Assembly: GCA_900540865.1 (NCBI GenBank)
Contig: UQHH01000038.1
Location: 1 to 25,286, forward strand
DNA from: an uncultured Oscillospiraceae bacterium
GTDB taxonomy: Bacteria > Bacillota > Clostridia > Oscillospirales > Acutalibacteraceae
DNA: 25,286 nucleotides
Reading direction: 5' to 3'
The translations under genes and the position numbers were made by a program. Shown in pieces: positions 5,918 to 13,461 of the stretch (positions are counted from its first letter, which is position 1; the number at the start of each line of letters is the position of its first letter). Below the pieces are notes generated by a model. The model did not search any database. It was not told the DNA's origin and worked only from the letters and a program-made list of their open reading frames with translations.

Positions 5918-7765
5918 ATGTGTGGAATCGCCGGATGGCTCGACCGGTATGAAGATTTGAGCGAACAGGCAGGCGTTATCGGCACCATGTCAAAAACGCT
6001 TACCCATCGCGGCCCAGACGAGGACGGCGTGTACTTAGACCGGGAGCGGGGCGTGTGCCTGATACACCGCAGGCTTATCGTCATAGACCCGGAAAACGGC
6101 AAACAGCCGATGACCATAAAGGGCGCGGGCGGGCGCTTTACCCTTGTATATAACGGGGAGCTTTACAATACGGAGGATTTACGGGCGGAGCTTAAAACGC
6201 TCGGCTATGCCTTTGAAGGCCACTCCGATACCGAGGTGCTGCTGACCGCCTACCTCGCTTGGGGCGGGGACTGCGTTCATAAGCTCAACGGCATTTTTGC
6301 CTTTGCCGTCTGGGATGAAAAGAACCGCCGCCTGTTCATGGCGAGGGACCGCATCGGGGTCAAGCCGTTTTTCTATTACACCTACAAAAACGGGCTGCTG
6401 TTTGCCTCCGAAATCAAGGCGCTGCTTGCAAACCCGCTGATTAAACCGCAGCTTGACGAGGAGGGCTTAAACGAAATCTTCTTTGTCGGCCCGGGCAGGA
6501 GCGGCGGCCTGGGGGTACTGCGCGGTATAAAGGAGCTGCTGCCGGGCGAATGCGCCGTTTATGAGGACGGCGCGCTCCAAAAACACCGTTACTTCACGCT
6601 TAAGGCGCGCGAGCACACCGACAGCGAAGCGCGGACCATTGAAACCACGCGGTATTTACTCAAGGACTCCATCCAAAGGCAGCTCGTGTCCGACGTGCCG
6701 CTGTGCTGCTTTTTGTCCGGCGGGCTCGATTCGAGCATCATTTCCAAGGTAGCGGCGGATTACTATAAAGAAAACGGGCTTGGCCGGCTGACCACGTATT
6801 CCGTAGATTACGCCGACAACGCGAAATACTTTGAAAAAAGCCTGTTCCAGCCGAACGCCGACAGCGACTATATCTCGCTGATGGCGGACGCAATCGGCTC
6901 TGACCACAGACAGGTCATTTTAGATAACCAGAAGCTTTACGACGCGCTTTTCCCCGCTGTAGAGGCGCGCGACCTGCCTGCCATGGTGGACGTAGATTCT
7001 TCCCTCCTGCTTTTCTGCCAGGCAGTCAAGGAGGATTTCACCGTCGCGCTCTCAGGCGAATGCGCCGATGAGCTGTTCGGCGGCTACCCATGGTACCACA
7101 ACCGCGATATTCTGTTTGAGGAATGCTTTCCGTGGTCGCGCAGTCTCGACATCCGCCGGAGCGTGCTGAAAAAAGGGCTGCTGCCAAAGGGCGAGGCATA
7201 CGTGCACAGCCGTTATATGGACACGGTAAACAAAACCGACAAACTGCCGAATGAGGACCCGCTCGAAGCGCGCATGAAAGAGATGTTCATGCTCAATTTC
7301 AACTGGTTCATGCAGGGGCTTTTGGACCGCAAGGACAGGATGTCCATGTACAGCGCCCTGGAGGTCAGGGTGCCGTTTTGCGATTGGCGGCTGGTGGAAT
7401 ACGCCTACAACATGCCGTGGAGCTTAAAAGCCCTGCACGGCAGGGAAAAAGGCATCCTGCGCACCGCCATGGACAGCGACCTTCCCTATGAAATCACCTG
7501 GCGCAAAAAGAGCCCGTACCCCAAAACCCACAACCCCATTTATATGAGGCTGTGCAGCGAGGGCGCGAAAAAGGTGCTCAAGGATAAAAGCTCCGTACTG
7601 CGCGGGTTTCTCGACGAGAAAGGTATAATGGAAATCATCAGCCACCCGGAGGAGATTTCCTCCCCATGGTACGGGCAGCTCATGCGCGCGCCGCAGATTC
7701 TTGCCTATATTGTCGAGATGGATTACTGGTTCAAAAAATACAATGTGGAAATCGTCGGGCTGTAG
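5918..7765 (+). CDS. asnB: Asparagine synthetase (glutamine-hydrolysing)
   Basis: A 615-residue class II amidotransferase that makes asparagine from aspartate, glutamine and ATP in the cytoplasm. The start must be ATG 5918, because that puts the glutaminase nucleophile at Cys2 (MCGIAGW). AAGGTGG lies seven bases upstream, whereas the ATG at 5912 is only one base from it. The N-terminal glutaminase domain has LTHRGPDE, the arginine-rich HRRL segment and YNGELYN. The synthetase domain has the PP-loop LSGGLDSS near residue 268 and 'ser-gly-glu-cys-ala-asp-glu-leu-phe-gly-gly-tyr' near 380. Length is close to B. subtilis AsnO (about 614), a sporulation-associated paralogue; the neighbouring spore genes make that type plausible but do not prove it. 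It ends one base before the convergent gene, with no terminator hairpin between. Confidence 0.95.
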   Translation: MCGIAGWLDRYEDLSEQAGVIGTMSKTLTHRGPDEDGVYLDRERGVCLIHRRLIVIDPENGKQPMTIKGAGGRFTLVYNGELYNTEDLRAELKTLGYAFEGHSDTEVLLTAYLAWGGDCVHKLNGIFAFAVWDEKNRRLFMARDRIGVKPFFYYTYKNGLLFASEIKALLANPLIKPQLDEEGLNEIFFVGPGRSGGLGVLRGIKELLPGECAVYEDGALQKHRYFTLKAREHTDSEARTIETTRYLLKDSIQRQLVSDVPLCCFLSGGLDSSIISKVAADYYKENGLGRLTTYSVDYADNAKYFEKSLFQPNADSDYISLMADAIGSDHRQVILDNQKLYDALFPAVEARDLPAMVDVDSSLLLFCQAVKEDFTVALSGECADELFGGYPWYHNRDILFEECFPWSRSLDIRRSVLKKGLLPKGEAYVHSRYMDTVNKTDKLPNEDPLEARMKEMFMLNFNWFMQGLLDRKDRMSMYSALEVRVPFCDWRLVEYAYNMPWSLKALHGREKGILRTAMDSDLPYEITWRKKSPYPKTHNPIYMRLCSEGAKKVLKDKSSVLRGFLDEKGIMEIISHPEEISSPWYGQLMRAPQILAYIVEMDYWFKKYNVEIVGL

Positions 7766-7766
7766 T

Positions 7767-8813
7767 CTAGCGCACCGTATCCTTTGCAAGGCGCACAAGC
7801 AGGCCGGAAAACGGGAACAGCAGCGCGGTACAGAGCACATTGAACACAGTATGGATGAGCGCAATCATGTCGGGAGAGGCGCTTCGGTCCATAAAGGAAA
7901 AATGCAGGAAAATATCGCACCCGTAAAACGCCGCAAGCCAGAACAGCGCGCCGATGATATTAAAGTACAAATGGATAAACGCGGTGCGTTTGGCGTTTTT
8001 GTTCGTCCCGATACATGAAATAAGCGCCGTGACGCATGTGCCGATGTTCTGCCCCATTACAATAGGGATGGCGCTCGCGAAGGGGACCGTTCCCGTAAGC
8101 GACAGCGCCTGCAAAAGCCCGACGGACGCTGACGAGCTCTGCAAAACGGCGGTCACCACAGTACCCGCGAGCAGCCCGTAAAAGGGGTTTGAAAAAAGCG
8201 TGAGCACCTGCGCCGTCTGCGGAACATCGCGCAAAGGCGACAGTGCGCCGCTCATCAGCTCCATTCCGCACATCAGGAGGGCAAAGCCGAACAAACAGGC
8301 GGCTAAGCCCTTCTTTTTCCGTTTGGATATAAAATAAAGCAGCAGCCCGCACAGCGCGCTTGCCGCGGCAATTGTGCAGGAATTCACGAGAATGGAAAGC
8401 AGTCCCACGCCCTTTATTCCCACAAGGCTTAAAATCCATGAGGTAGCTGTCGTGCCGATGTTTGCGCCCATGATAACGCCGACCGTTTCCCTGAGCGTAA
8501 GTATCCCGGCGTTTACAAGCCCCACAAGCATAACGGTCACGGCAGAGCTGGACTGTATGACCGCTGTTACGCCCGCGCCGAGACATAGGCCCTTAAAGCT
8601 GCTGGAGGTCAAGCGGGAGAGAGAATTTTTAAGCCTGTCCCCCGTATGCTTTTCAAGCGCCGCGGTCATAAATTTCATGCCAAATAAAAACAGAGCCAAT
8701 CCAAAAATAAACAAAACAATATATAAAACCAGCATGGCAATCAACCGTCCTTTATCCAAACATTCCATAGGCATTTGTATGCCGGAAAAAGGACGAGCAG
8801 AACCATTGTCCAA
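7767..8813 (-). CDS. Na/Pi-cotransporter family membrane protein
   Basis: A 348-residue protein with two inverted repeats of the Na/Pi-cotransporter (PF02690, NptA-type) family. Each carries the hallmark gln-ser-ser-ser: TAVIQSSSAVTV in the first half and TAVLQSSSASVG in the second. 'Gly-ala-asn-ile-gly-thr-thr' and 'gly-gln-asn-ile-gly-thr-cys' follow the respective repeats. About eight or nine membrane segments are visible. Many bacterial relatives have an extra cytoplasmic PhoU-like domain, giving about 550 residues; this one lacks it. I chose the TTG at 8813 because AAGGTGG lies nine bases upstream; this adds a 26-residue soluble leader before the first membrane segment. The ATG at codon 27 is the alternative, with a weaker site. 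Substrate (phosphate or another anion) cannot be fixed from sequence. Confidence 0.88.
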   Translation of the reverse strand: MDNGSARPFSGIQMPMECLDKGRLIAMLVLYIVLFIFGLALFLFGMKFMTAALEKHTGDRLKNSLSRLTSSSFKGLCLGAGVTAVIQSSSAVTVMLVGLVNAGILTLRETVGVIMGANIGTTATSWILSLVGIKGVGLLSILVNSCTIAAASALCGLLLYFISKRKKKGLAACLFGFALLMCGMELMSGALSPLRDVPQTAQVLTLFSNPFYGLLAGTVVTAVLQSSSASVGLLQALSLTGTVPFASAIPIVMGQNIGTCVTALISCIGTNKNAKRTAFIHLYFNIIGALFWLAAFYGCDIFLHFSFMDRSASPDMIALIHTVFNVLCTALLFPFSGLLVRLAKDTVR

Positions 8814-8890
8814 TTTATAGTACCACCTTAGTATAAAACCGCATCATTCCTATATTTTCAATTGAATAATCCCCCATCCAACACTTACAT

Positions 8891-8920
8891 TTGCATTGCG
8901 TCCCGCTTTTTTGTTATGCT
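8891..8920 (+). promoter_or_regulatory. Candidate promoter of the LysM-CAP gene
   Basis: TTGCAT (8891-8896) and TATGCT (8915-8920) are separated by 18 bp. They lie just upstream of the AGGAGG at 8927-8932. The spacing between -10 and ribosome binding site leaves a very short leader, so this is tentative. Confidence 0.4.
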
Positions 8921-8940
8921 GTTTGCAGGAGGTATCAGCT

Positions 8941-9561
8941 ATGAAATTATCGAAAAAACTTATTGGCACGCTTACAGCCGCGGCGCTCGTCCTTACAATT
9001 ACCGCCGTACCCGTAAGCGCTGCGTCATCCAGCACCTACACGGTGCAAAAGGGCGATTCCATGTGGAAAATCGCCGTGAAATACGAAATCGGCGTCAGCG
9101 AGATTATCGGCGCGAACCCGCAGGTATCGAACCCCGATATGATTTACCCCGGGCAGGTACTGAATATTCCGTTCCTCGATTCCTCTGTCCTGAGCTTTGA
9201 GGAGGAGGTCGTACGCCTTGTAAACAAGGAGCGCACCTCCAGGGGCTTAAAGGCGCTTACACAGAACTGGGAGCTTTCCCGCGTGGCGCGCTATAAGTCG
9301 CAGGACATGAAGGACAACCGTTACTTTGCGCATAACAGCCCGACGTACGGTTCCCCCGGCAAGATGATACGCGACTTCGGTATATCCTACCGCAGCTACG
9401 GCGAGAATATCGCGTACGGCTACCGCACGCCGCAGGCCGTCGTCGACGGCTGGATGAACTCAAGCGGGCACCGCGCTAACATCCTGAACGCTTCGTTTAC
9501 GCAGATTGGCGTGGGGTATGTATCCTCCGGCAGCTACTGGACGCAGATGTTCATTGGATAA
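8941..9561 (+). CDS. Secreted LysM + CAP (SCP-like) domain protein
   Basis: A 206-residue exported protein. Residues 1 to about 27 form a Sec signal peptide (basic start MKLSKK, hydrophobic core, then VSAAS). A LysM domain follows at about 32-76 (TYTVQKGDSMWKIA through YPGQVLNIP), which should bind peptidoglycan. A CAP domain occupies about 85-206, with the signature motifs HNSP, GENIAYG and GHRANIL. This is the YkwD-like architecture common in spore formers, where such proteins are found in the wall or spore. The start is ATG 8941, with a perfect AGGAGG eight bases upstream; the frame extends back to 8896, but there is no site there. A strong terminator follows. The biochemical activity of bacterial CAP domains is mostly unknown. 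Confidence 0.93.
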   Translation: MKLSKKLIGTLTAAALVLTITAVPVSAASSSTYTVQKGDSMWKIAVKYEIGVSEIIGANPQVSNPDMIYPGQVLNIPFLDSSVLSFEEEVVRLVNKERTSRGLKALTQNWELSRVARYKSQDMKDNRYFAHNSPTYGSPGKMIRDFGISYRSYGENIAYGYRTPQAVVDGWMNSSGHRANILNASFTQIGVGYVSSGSYWTQMFIG

Positions 9562-9576
9562 TCCGTATTTTTATAT

Positions 9577-9613
9577 AAAACAGCCGCCGGTTTTTTTATC
9601 CGGCGGCTGTTTT
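9577..9613. terminator. Bidirectional terminator after the CAP gene
   Basis: A 14-bp perfect stem, AAAACAGCCGCCGG (9577-9590) with CCGGCGGCTGTTTT (9600-9613), ends in T on one strand and A on the other. It lies between two convergent genes. Confidence 0.92.
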
Positions 9614-9669
9614 TACATAACTCTATTTATGCGTGTAATACCCGCACGCAATATGACATAATCAATCGT

Positions 9670-9927
9670 TTAATCAGAGTTTTTTTTCGCAGGCTGTATT
9701 CCTTTTAAAAATTCGTTGAAGTCTACTTTGAAAATTTCTGTCAGAGCAATTAAATCGCTTACAAAAATATTGCGCGTACCATTTTCTATTTTTGAGTAGC
9801 TTGAGCGGTACATCTGCCTGCTCATCAAGTTCAGCTTAACGCAAACCTCGTCCTGTGTCATATGCCTTTCTTTGCGAAGCTTTTTTAAATTTGCGCCGAT
9901 GTTGACGTCCTGTAAAATCTTTGTGAT
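9670..9927 (-). CDS. XRE-family HTH regulator with apparent ATC start
   Basis: Read from the ATC at 9927 the product is 85 residues, starting (I/M)TKILQDVNIGANLKKLRK, and forms one complete XRE helix-turn-helix: 'leu-lys-lys-leu-arg-lys', MTQDEV, 'ser-tyr-ser-lys-ile-glu-asn-gly', 'val-ser-asp-leu-ile-ala-leu'. The only ATG (9861) falls in the middle of helix 1-2 and would give a 63-residue, broken DNA-binding domain with no ribosome binding site. A good AAGGAG lies nine bases upstream of the ATC, and there is no ATG, GTG or TTG in frame between the upstream stop and that ATG. The -10 TATAAT and the palindrome upstream agree with translation from here. The start is therefore unconventional, or a start codon has been mutated. 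Its target is probably its own promoter. Confidence 0.75.
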   Translation of the reverse strand: MTKILQDVNIGANLKKLRKERHMTQDEVCVKLNLMSRQMYRSSYSKIENGTRNIFVSDLIALTEIFKVDFNEFLKGIQPAKKNSD

Positions 9928-9966
9928 AACAACACACTCCTTACCGTTCTGTTAAATCATGAGATG

Positions 9967-10010
9967 ATTATAACAAAGAAACAGGCCGTAAATATAACCA
10001 CCCGGTTATA
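9967..10010 (-). promoter_or_regulatory. Promoter and candidate operator of the XRE gene
   Basis: On the reverse strand a perfect TATAAT (9967-9972) lies 25 bases before the AAGGAG. A 7-bp perfect inverted repeat, TATAACC-ACCC-GGTTATA (9993-10010), covers the -35 position, where no consensus hexamer is seen. This is a natural place for the XRE protein to bind. Confidence 0.5.
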
Positions 10011-10024
10011 AGCTCAATTTTTTT

Positions 10025-10059
10025 GAACCCCCGGCGCGCTATAGATACACCGGGGGTTC
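10025..10059. other. Stem-loop without a T tract
   Basis: GAACCCCCGG (10025-10034) and CCGGGGGTTC (10050-10059) form a perfect 10-bp stem with a 15-base loop. For leftward transcripts from the ABC genes the stem is followed by A residues, not T; rightward it is followed by TATAATTT. It is therefore not a canonical terminator, although it may still end or protect the ABC transcript. Confidence 0.5.
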
Positions 10060-10140
10060 TATAATTTAAATTCTTTTGAATCATTGTTCTTCTATTATGA
10101 AAATCCGGCGATACTATCGCCCAATCACAAAACAAACGAT

Positions 10141-10773
10141 TCAATTCGACTTCAGCAAATTTCTTTGCTTTAAACGAAAAACCACGTCCGCCTGCTTTGC
10201 CAGCTCGTTTGAATGGGTCACAACGATTACGCATTTATCGAGCTGATGGGCGCTTTCCTTCAAGATACCTGTAATTTCGGCCGCTGTGTCCTCGTCCAGA
10301 TTGCCCGTGGGCTCGTCAGCCAGGATAATCGGCGCGCCGGACGCCAGTGTTCGGGCGATGGCCACCCGCTGCTGCTGTCCACCGGAGAGCTTGAGCACAT
10401 TGCGTTTCGCCTCTTCCGCGGATAGTCCGAGCCGCTCCAAAACGGGCAGGGCGTCCTGCTTGGCGGTCAACTTCACGTTTTCCTCAGGCGTCATGTAATC
10501 GATTAGGTTATAGCTTTGGAAAATCAGGGAGACATGGTTGCGCCTGTAATATTGCAGGCCGTGCCCGGCAATATTTTCCCCGTCAAAGAGGATTTCACCC
10601 TTTGTCGGGGAGTCCAGCCCACCCAGCAGGGACAAAAGCGTTGTTTTGCCGGAGCCGGACGGTCCCAGAATCGCGTACAGCTTTCCCGTTTCAAATATGG
10701 CATTTATGCCGGACAAAATTTTGTTTCCCTTCGCGTAGGAATAAAAGACATTTTTGGTTTCTAAAACAGCCAT
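10141..10773 (-). CDS. ABC transporter ATP-binding protein (MacB/LolD/Vex type)
   Basis: A 210-residue ABC ATPase that would power the FtsX-type permease encoded immediately upstream. All motifs are intact: Walker A GPSGSGKTT (37-45), Q-loop around Gln86 (IFQSYN), signature LSGGQ (129-133), Walker B IILADEP with Glu154, and the switch histidine in VVTHS near 195. The lolD/macB-like features are 'leu-leu-gly-gly-leu-asp' after Walker A and 'pro-thr-gly-asn-leu-asp' after Walker B. The ATG at 10773 has GGGAG upstream, and the gene begins 16 bp after the permease stop, so the two form an operon. The two-component genes upstream resemble a VncRS/Vex or similar peptide- or antibiotic-sensing arrangement; the substrate is unknown. 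Confidence 0.93.
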   Translation of the reverse strand: MAVLETKNVFYSYAKGNKILSGINAIFETGKLYAILGPSGSGKTTLLSLLGGLDSPTKGEILFDGENIAGHGLQYYRRNHVSLIFQSYNLIDYMTPEENVKLTAKQDALPVLERLGLSAEEAKRNVLKLSGGQQQRVAIARTLASGAPIILADEPTGNLDEDTAAEITGILKESAHQLDKCVIVVTHSNELAKQADVVFRLKQRNLLKSN

Positions 10774-10789
10774 TTGTATTTCTCCCTTC

Positions 10790-12214
10790 TCAGCTCATTT
10801 TCGACAGAATCTCCCTGGGCTTCAGACGCATAACCGATGCCGAGGAAATGCCAACAGAAAGAACGATAATGGCGAAGCCGATGAGATAAAGCTGTAGCAT
10901 ATTGTCAAGGCCGATAGCCACATTGAGCGGTTCCACCGCCGCATTTTTTTCTACCGGTTCTCCGCCGTCGCCATTGTCATTGATAACAACATCGTCCTGG
11001 TTCGCATCGTCCTTCAGCTTGATTTGCAGCCCATTATCGTCCTGCGGGCCGGTTTGCTCCTCCGTGGACTGTACCTGCGCCTGCAGCAGGCTGTTGCCAA
11101 TTTGTCCCGCAATGAGGTTGCTTGTGAGGAAGGACAATGCAAACGCAAACACCGCGATTAAGAGCACCTCCGCCAAATACTGGCCGACGACAGCCCCTTT
11201 CCCGAACCCGATGGAGAGCAGCACTCCCGTCTCGTGAATCCGGCTTTTTGCCCACATGGTCAGTATTAGGGACAGCACGACGGCGCTGACCGCCACAATC
11301 AGGATGAGGACGGTGGTAATCAGGGTTTGGAATTTCTCGAGCGGCGCGGCAGCCGCCTGGTAGGTTTTGTTGTTGGTCTCCACCTTGAACGCCCGCCAGT
11401 CGATGGACGCGTTTTGTTTAAGCTTTGAAACAATTTCGTCAAGCTGCGCCGGGTCATCCACCCCAAATACGACGCTTTGATAGCCCGCCGAAGAATCTGC
11501 CAGCAGCTCCTGATAGGCTTCAATGCCTGAAAAAATTTGATTTTCCAGTTTATCAAAGGAGGTAACGCTGGAAAACGCCTGCACCTGCTTCGCCACCTCA
11601 AACAGCCCGATGATTTTTATTTCGGTTTTTTCGCCGCCATCCACCGTTAAGGTAATGCTGTCACCTATATTCAGGCCATTTTTTTCGGCCAAAGCCTTAC
11701 TGATAACCGCCACATGCCCGCCGTCCGCCGGCACATGGCTGCCCTCGATGAGCTTCAGCGTCTCGTCCCGGAAATAGCTGCTGTTTTCCGTGCCCGTTAC
11801 AAACCGGCTATACACCTGGTCTCTGTATTTGGCCTTGACGGGAACCGTGCCGGGAATGACGTCCAGATTAGTTGAAACAAGGCATTGCGACATGCCGTCA
11901 TAGCTCTTAATTCCGGCCGTCTCCATCACCTTATCGATAATTTTCTGGGTAACGGGCATTTTCGTGTCAATTGTAAAGTTGCCCTCTTCATCGGTTTCCT
12001 TCTTGTAATACGGGTTGTTTTCCGAGTAGTCGGGTATCATCTCAAATTCGCCGCCCAATGCGTAACGCAAATTATCCTGCGTGACGCGCGTCGCTTTCTC
12101 AATAGACAGCCCGGTCAGCACAAAGGTTGCTATCACCAATAGAATGATGAGCAACAGAATACTTTTTCCTCTTTTTTTGGTGACGTATAAAAACGCCCGT
12201 TTGATAAAACCCAT
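10790..12214 (-). CDS. FtsX-like ABC transporter permease
   Basis: A 474-residue permease with the four-segment FtsX/MacB layout: segment 1 at about 17-36, a large extracytoplasmic MacB-PCD-like domain (about 40-285), and three C-terminal segments near 295-315, 345-365 and 440-460, ending with the family's 'arg-leu-lys-pro-arg-glu-ile-leu'. Between segments 3 and 4 lies an unusual acidic, asparagine-rich loop of about 65 residues (roughly 372-435) facing outward. The ATG at 12214 is preceded by GGAGGTG. Direct repeats that match those at the response-regulator promoter lie 56-84 bp upstream. There is only one permease gene, so the transporter is probably a homodimer of this subunit plus two ATPases. 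Likely roles are export or mechanotransmission linked to cell-envelope stress or peptides. Confidence 0.9.
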   Translation of the reverse strand: MGFIKRAFLYVTKKRGKSILLLIILLVIATFVLTGLSIEKATRVTQDNLRYALGGEFEMIPDYSENNPYYKKETDEEGNFTIDTKMPVTQKIIDKVMETAGIKSYDGMSQCLVSTNLDVIPGTVPVKAKYRDQVYSRFVTGTENSSYFRDETLKLIEGSHVPADGGHVAVISKALAEKNGLNIGDSITLTVDGGEKTEIKIIGLFEVAKQVQAFSSVTSFDKLENQIFSGIEAYQELLADSSAGYQSVVFGVDDPAQLDEIVSKLKQNASIDWRAFKVETNNKTYQAAAAPLEKFQTLITTVLILIVAVSAVVLSLILTMWAKSRIHETGVLLSIGFGKGAVVGQYLAEVLLIAVFAFALSFLTSNLIAGQIGNSLLQAQVQSTEEQTGPQDDNGLQIKLKDDANQDDVVINDNGDGGEPVEKNAAVEPLNVAIGLDNMLQLYLIGFAIIVLSVGISSASVMRLKPREILSKMS

Positions 12215-12269
12215 AAGAACACCTCCATGTTTATTGTACAGCTAGAATAGCACGCTGTTATGGAGGCTG

Positions 12270-12298
12270 TATGAAACGTATATGGAATGGATATGGAA
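12270..12298 (-). promoter_or_regulatory. Three 11-bp-spaced direct repeats upstream of the ABC permease
   Basis: On the + strand ATGAAA (12271), ATGGAA (12282) and ATGGAA (12293) begin exactly 11 bp apart; the last two extend to TATGGAA. Read leftward, towards the permease, they are TTCCATAT, TTCCATAT and TTTCATAC. An 11-bp period is what tandem OmpR/PhoB-type dimers use. A possible -10, TATTCT on the reverse strand (12244-12249), lies 22 bp downstream, leaving the nearest repeat at the -35 position. Similar boxes precede the response-regulator gene. Confidence 0.6.
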
Positions 12299-12301
12299 AG
12301 C

Positions 12302-12332
12302 AAAAAGCCCTCCGAAAATTCGGAGGGCTTTT
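12302..12332 (-). terminator. Terminator of the response regulator-kinase operon
   Basis: A perfect stem pairs AAAAGCCCTCCGAA with TTCGGAGGGCTTTT (12303-12332) and lies 10 bp past the kinase stop codon. Leftward it ends in a T run. It separates the kinase transcript from that of the permease. Confidence 0.92.
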
Positions 12333-12342
12333 CACGTTTGCG

Positions 12343-13461
12343 TTATAGATAAATCACAAACCGCATACCAGGCGGCTGTTCCATCGGACAAAACGAATAG
12401 GACAGCTCCATCGCTTTTAAGAGCGTATCGACGAGATACAGCCCCAACCCATTCCCGCCGTCCTCGCGGTTTCGGGCATAGTCGGGCCGGTAAAAGGGCT
12501 CGAAAACATGCCGCAGGGCATCGGCCGGAACCGGCGCGCATTCGTTTTCGACCACCAGGGCGGAATTATCAAAATAAACGGAAACCGTTTTGCCAGCTTC
12601 CGTGTAAGCGACGGCGTTGGCTAATATGTTGGAAACCGCTTTGCCGAATCTCCGTGGCGGCAGCTCGGCGGAAAAGCCAACCGGCAAATCCAGTTTAAAA
12701 ACGATTCCGCGCGCTATGGAAATCTGCTCATACGGCTCGCATAGCCGGGTCAGCAGGGACGATAAATCGGTTTTTACCGGAGCCTCACGTTCCGCTGGTA
12801 TTCCCAGCCTCGAGGCTTCCAAAATTTCCTGAATCATTTCCGCCAGCCGCTCCGTCATTTCCTTACATTCCGGTAAATAGACGTCGACATTTCGATATTT
12901 CCCAATCCCAAGAATCATATTTTCCAGCGTGGCATTCAAAGCGGTGAGCGGGGTTTTCAGCTCATGTGAAGCCGCACGCATAAAATCCACCTTAGACTGC
13001 TCCATTTCCCGCACGCGCTGTTTTTCGATTTCCAAATTTTCAATGGTTGCCAGCAGGTTTTGATATAATCCGTTGATATTGTCGGCCAGCACGCCGATTT
13101 CGTCCTTTGTATGAAGCTTACAGGCCGCTGTTTTATCCATTCGCGCCATACGCTCAGTAACGGCTGAGATTTGCTTGACTGGAACCGTGATTTGTTTGGA
13201 GAACAACAGGGAGCAAAGGACAGAAATCAGAACGCAGCAGAGAAGCGAAATCGGGAGGACCTTTTGAATCGTTTGCGTAATATACGGCGTCAAATTGAAT
13301 TTCCAGAGTAACTGTACTTCGCCGTTGCCGGGGCCGGGAGATAGCTCCAAAGGCACCTGCGGGGTAAGGAAATAAAGCAGCGCATGAGCCACCAATACGA
13401 TAAACAACAGCAGGCCTAACGTATAGAAAAACGTTTTCGGGTAAAGCTTCAGCCGTTTCAT
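12343..13461 (-). CDS. Sensor histidine kinase (VncS-like)
   Basis: A 372-residue membrane sensor. Segment 1 is at about 11-32, a short extracytoplasmic loop of about 35 residues (33-68) is rich in pro, gly and leu, and segment 2 is at about 69-88. A HAMP region follows (about 89-145), then the dimerisation domain with phospho-acceptor His166 in SHELKTPLTAL. The ATPase domain has the N-box around Asn278/Asn282 and the glycine box GGNGLGLYLV (335-344). The loop is too short for a ligand-binding sensor domain, a feature of kinases that detect envelope-active compounds or partner proteins. The start overlaps the response-regulator gene by 4 bp. Layout and neighbours resemble pneumococcal VncS, from memory only. 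Confidence 0.93.
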   Translation of the reverse strand: MKRLKLYPKTFFYTLGLLLFIVLVAHALLYFLTPQVPLELSPGPGNGEVQLLWKFNLTPYITQTIQKVLPISLLCCVLISVLCSLLFSKQITVPVKQISAVTERMARMDKTAACKLHTKDEIGVLADNINGLYQNLLATIENLEIEKQRVREMEQSKVDFMRAASHELKTPLTALNATLENMILGIGKYRNVDVYLPECKEMTERLAEMIQEILEASRLGIPAEREAPVKTDLSSLLTRLCEPYEQISIARGIVFKLDLPVGFSAELPPRRFGKAVSNILANAVAYTEAGKTVSVYFDNSALVVENECAPVPADALRHVFEPFYRPDYARNREDGGNGLGLYLVDTLLKAMELSYSFCPMEQPPGMRFVIYL

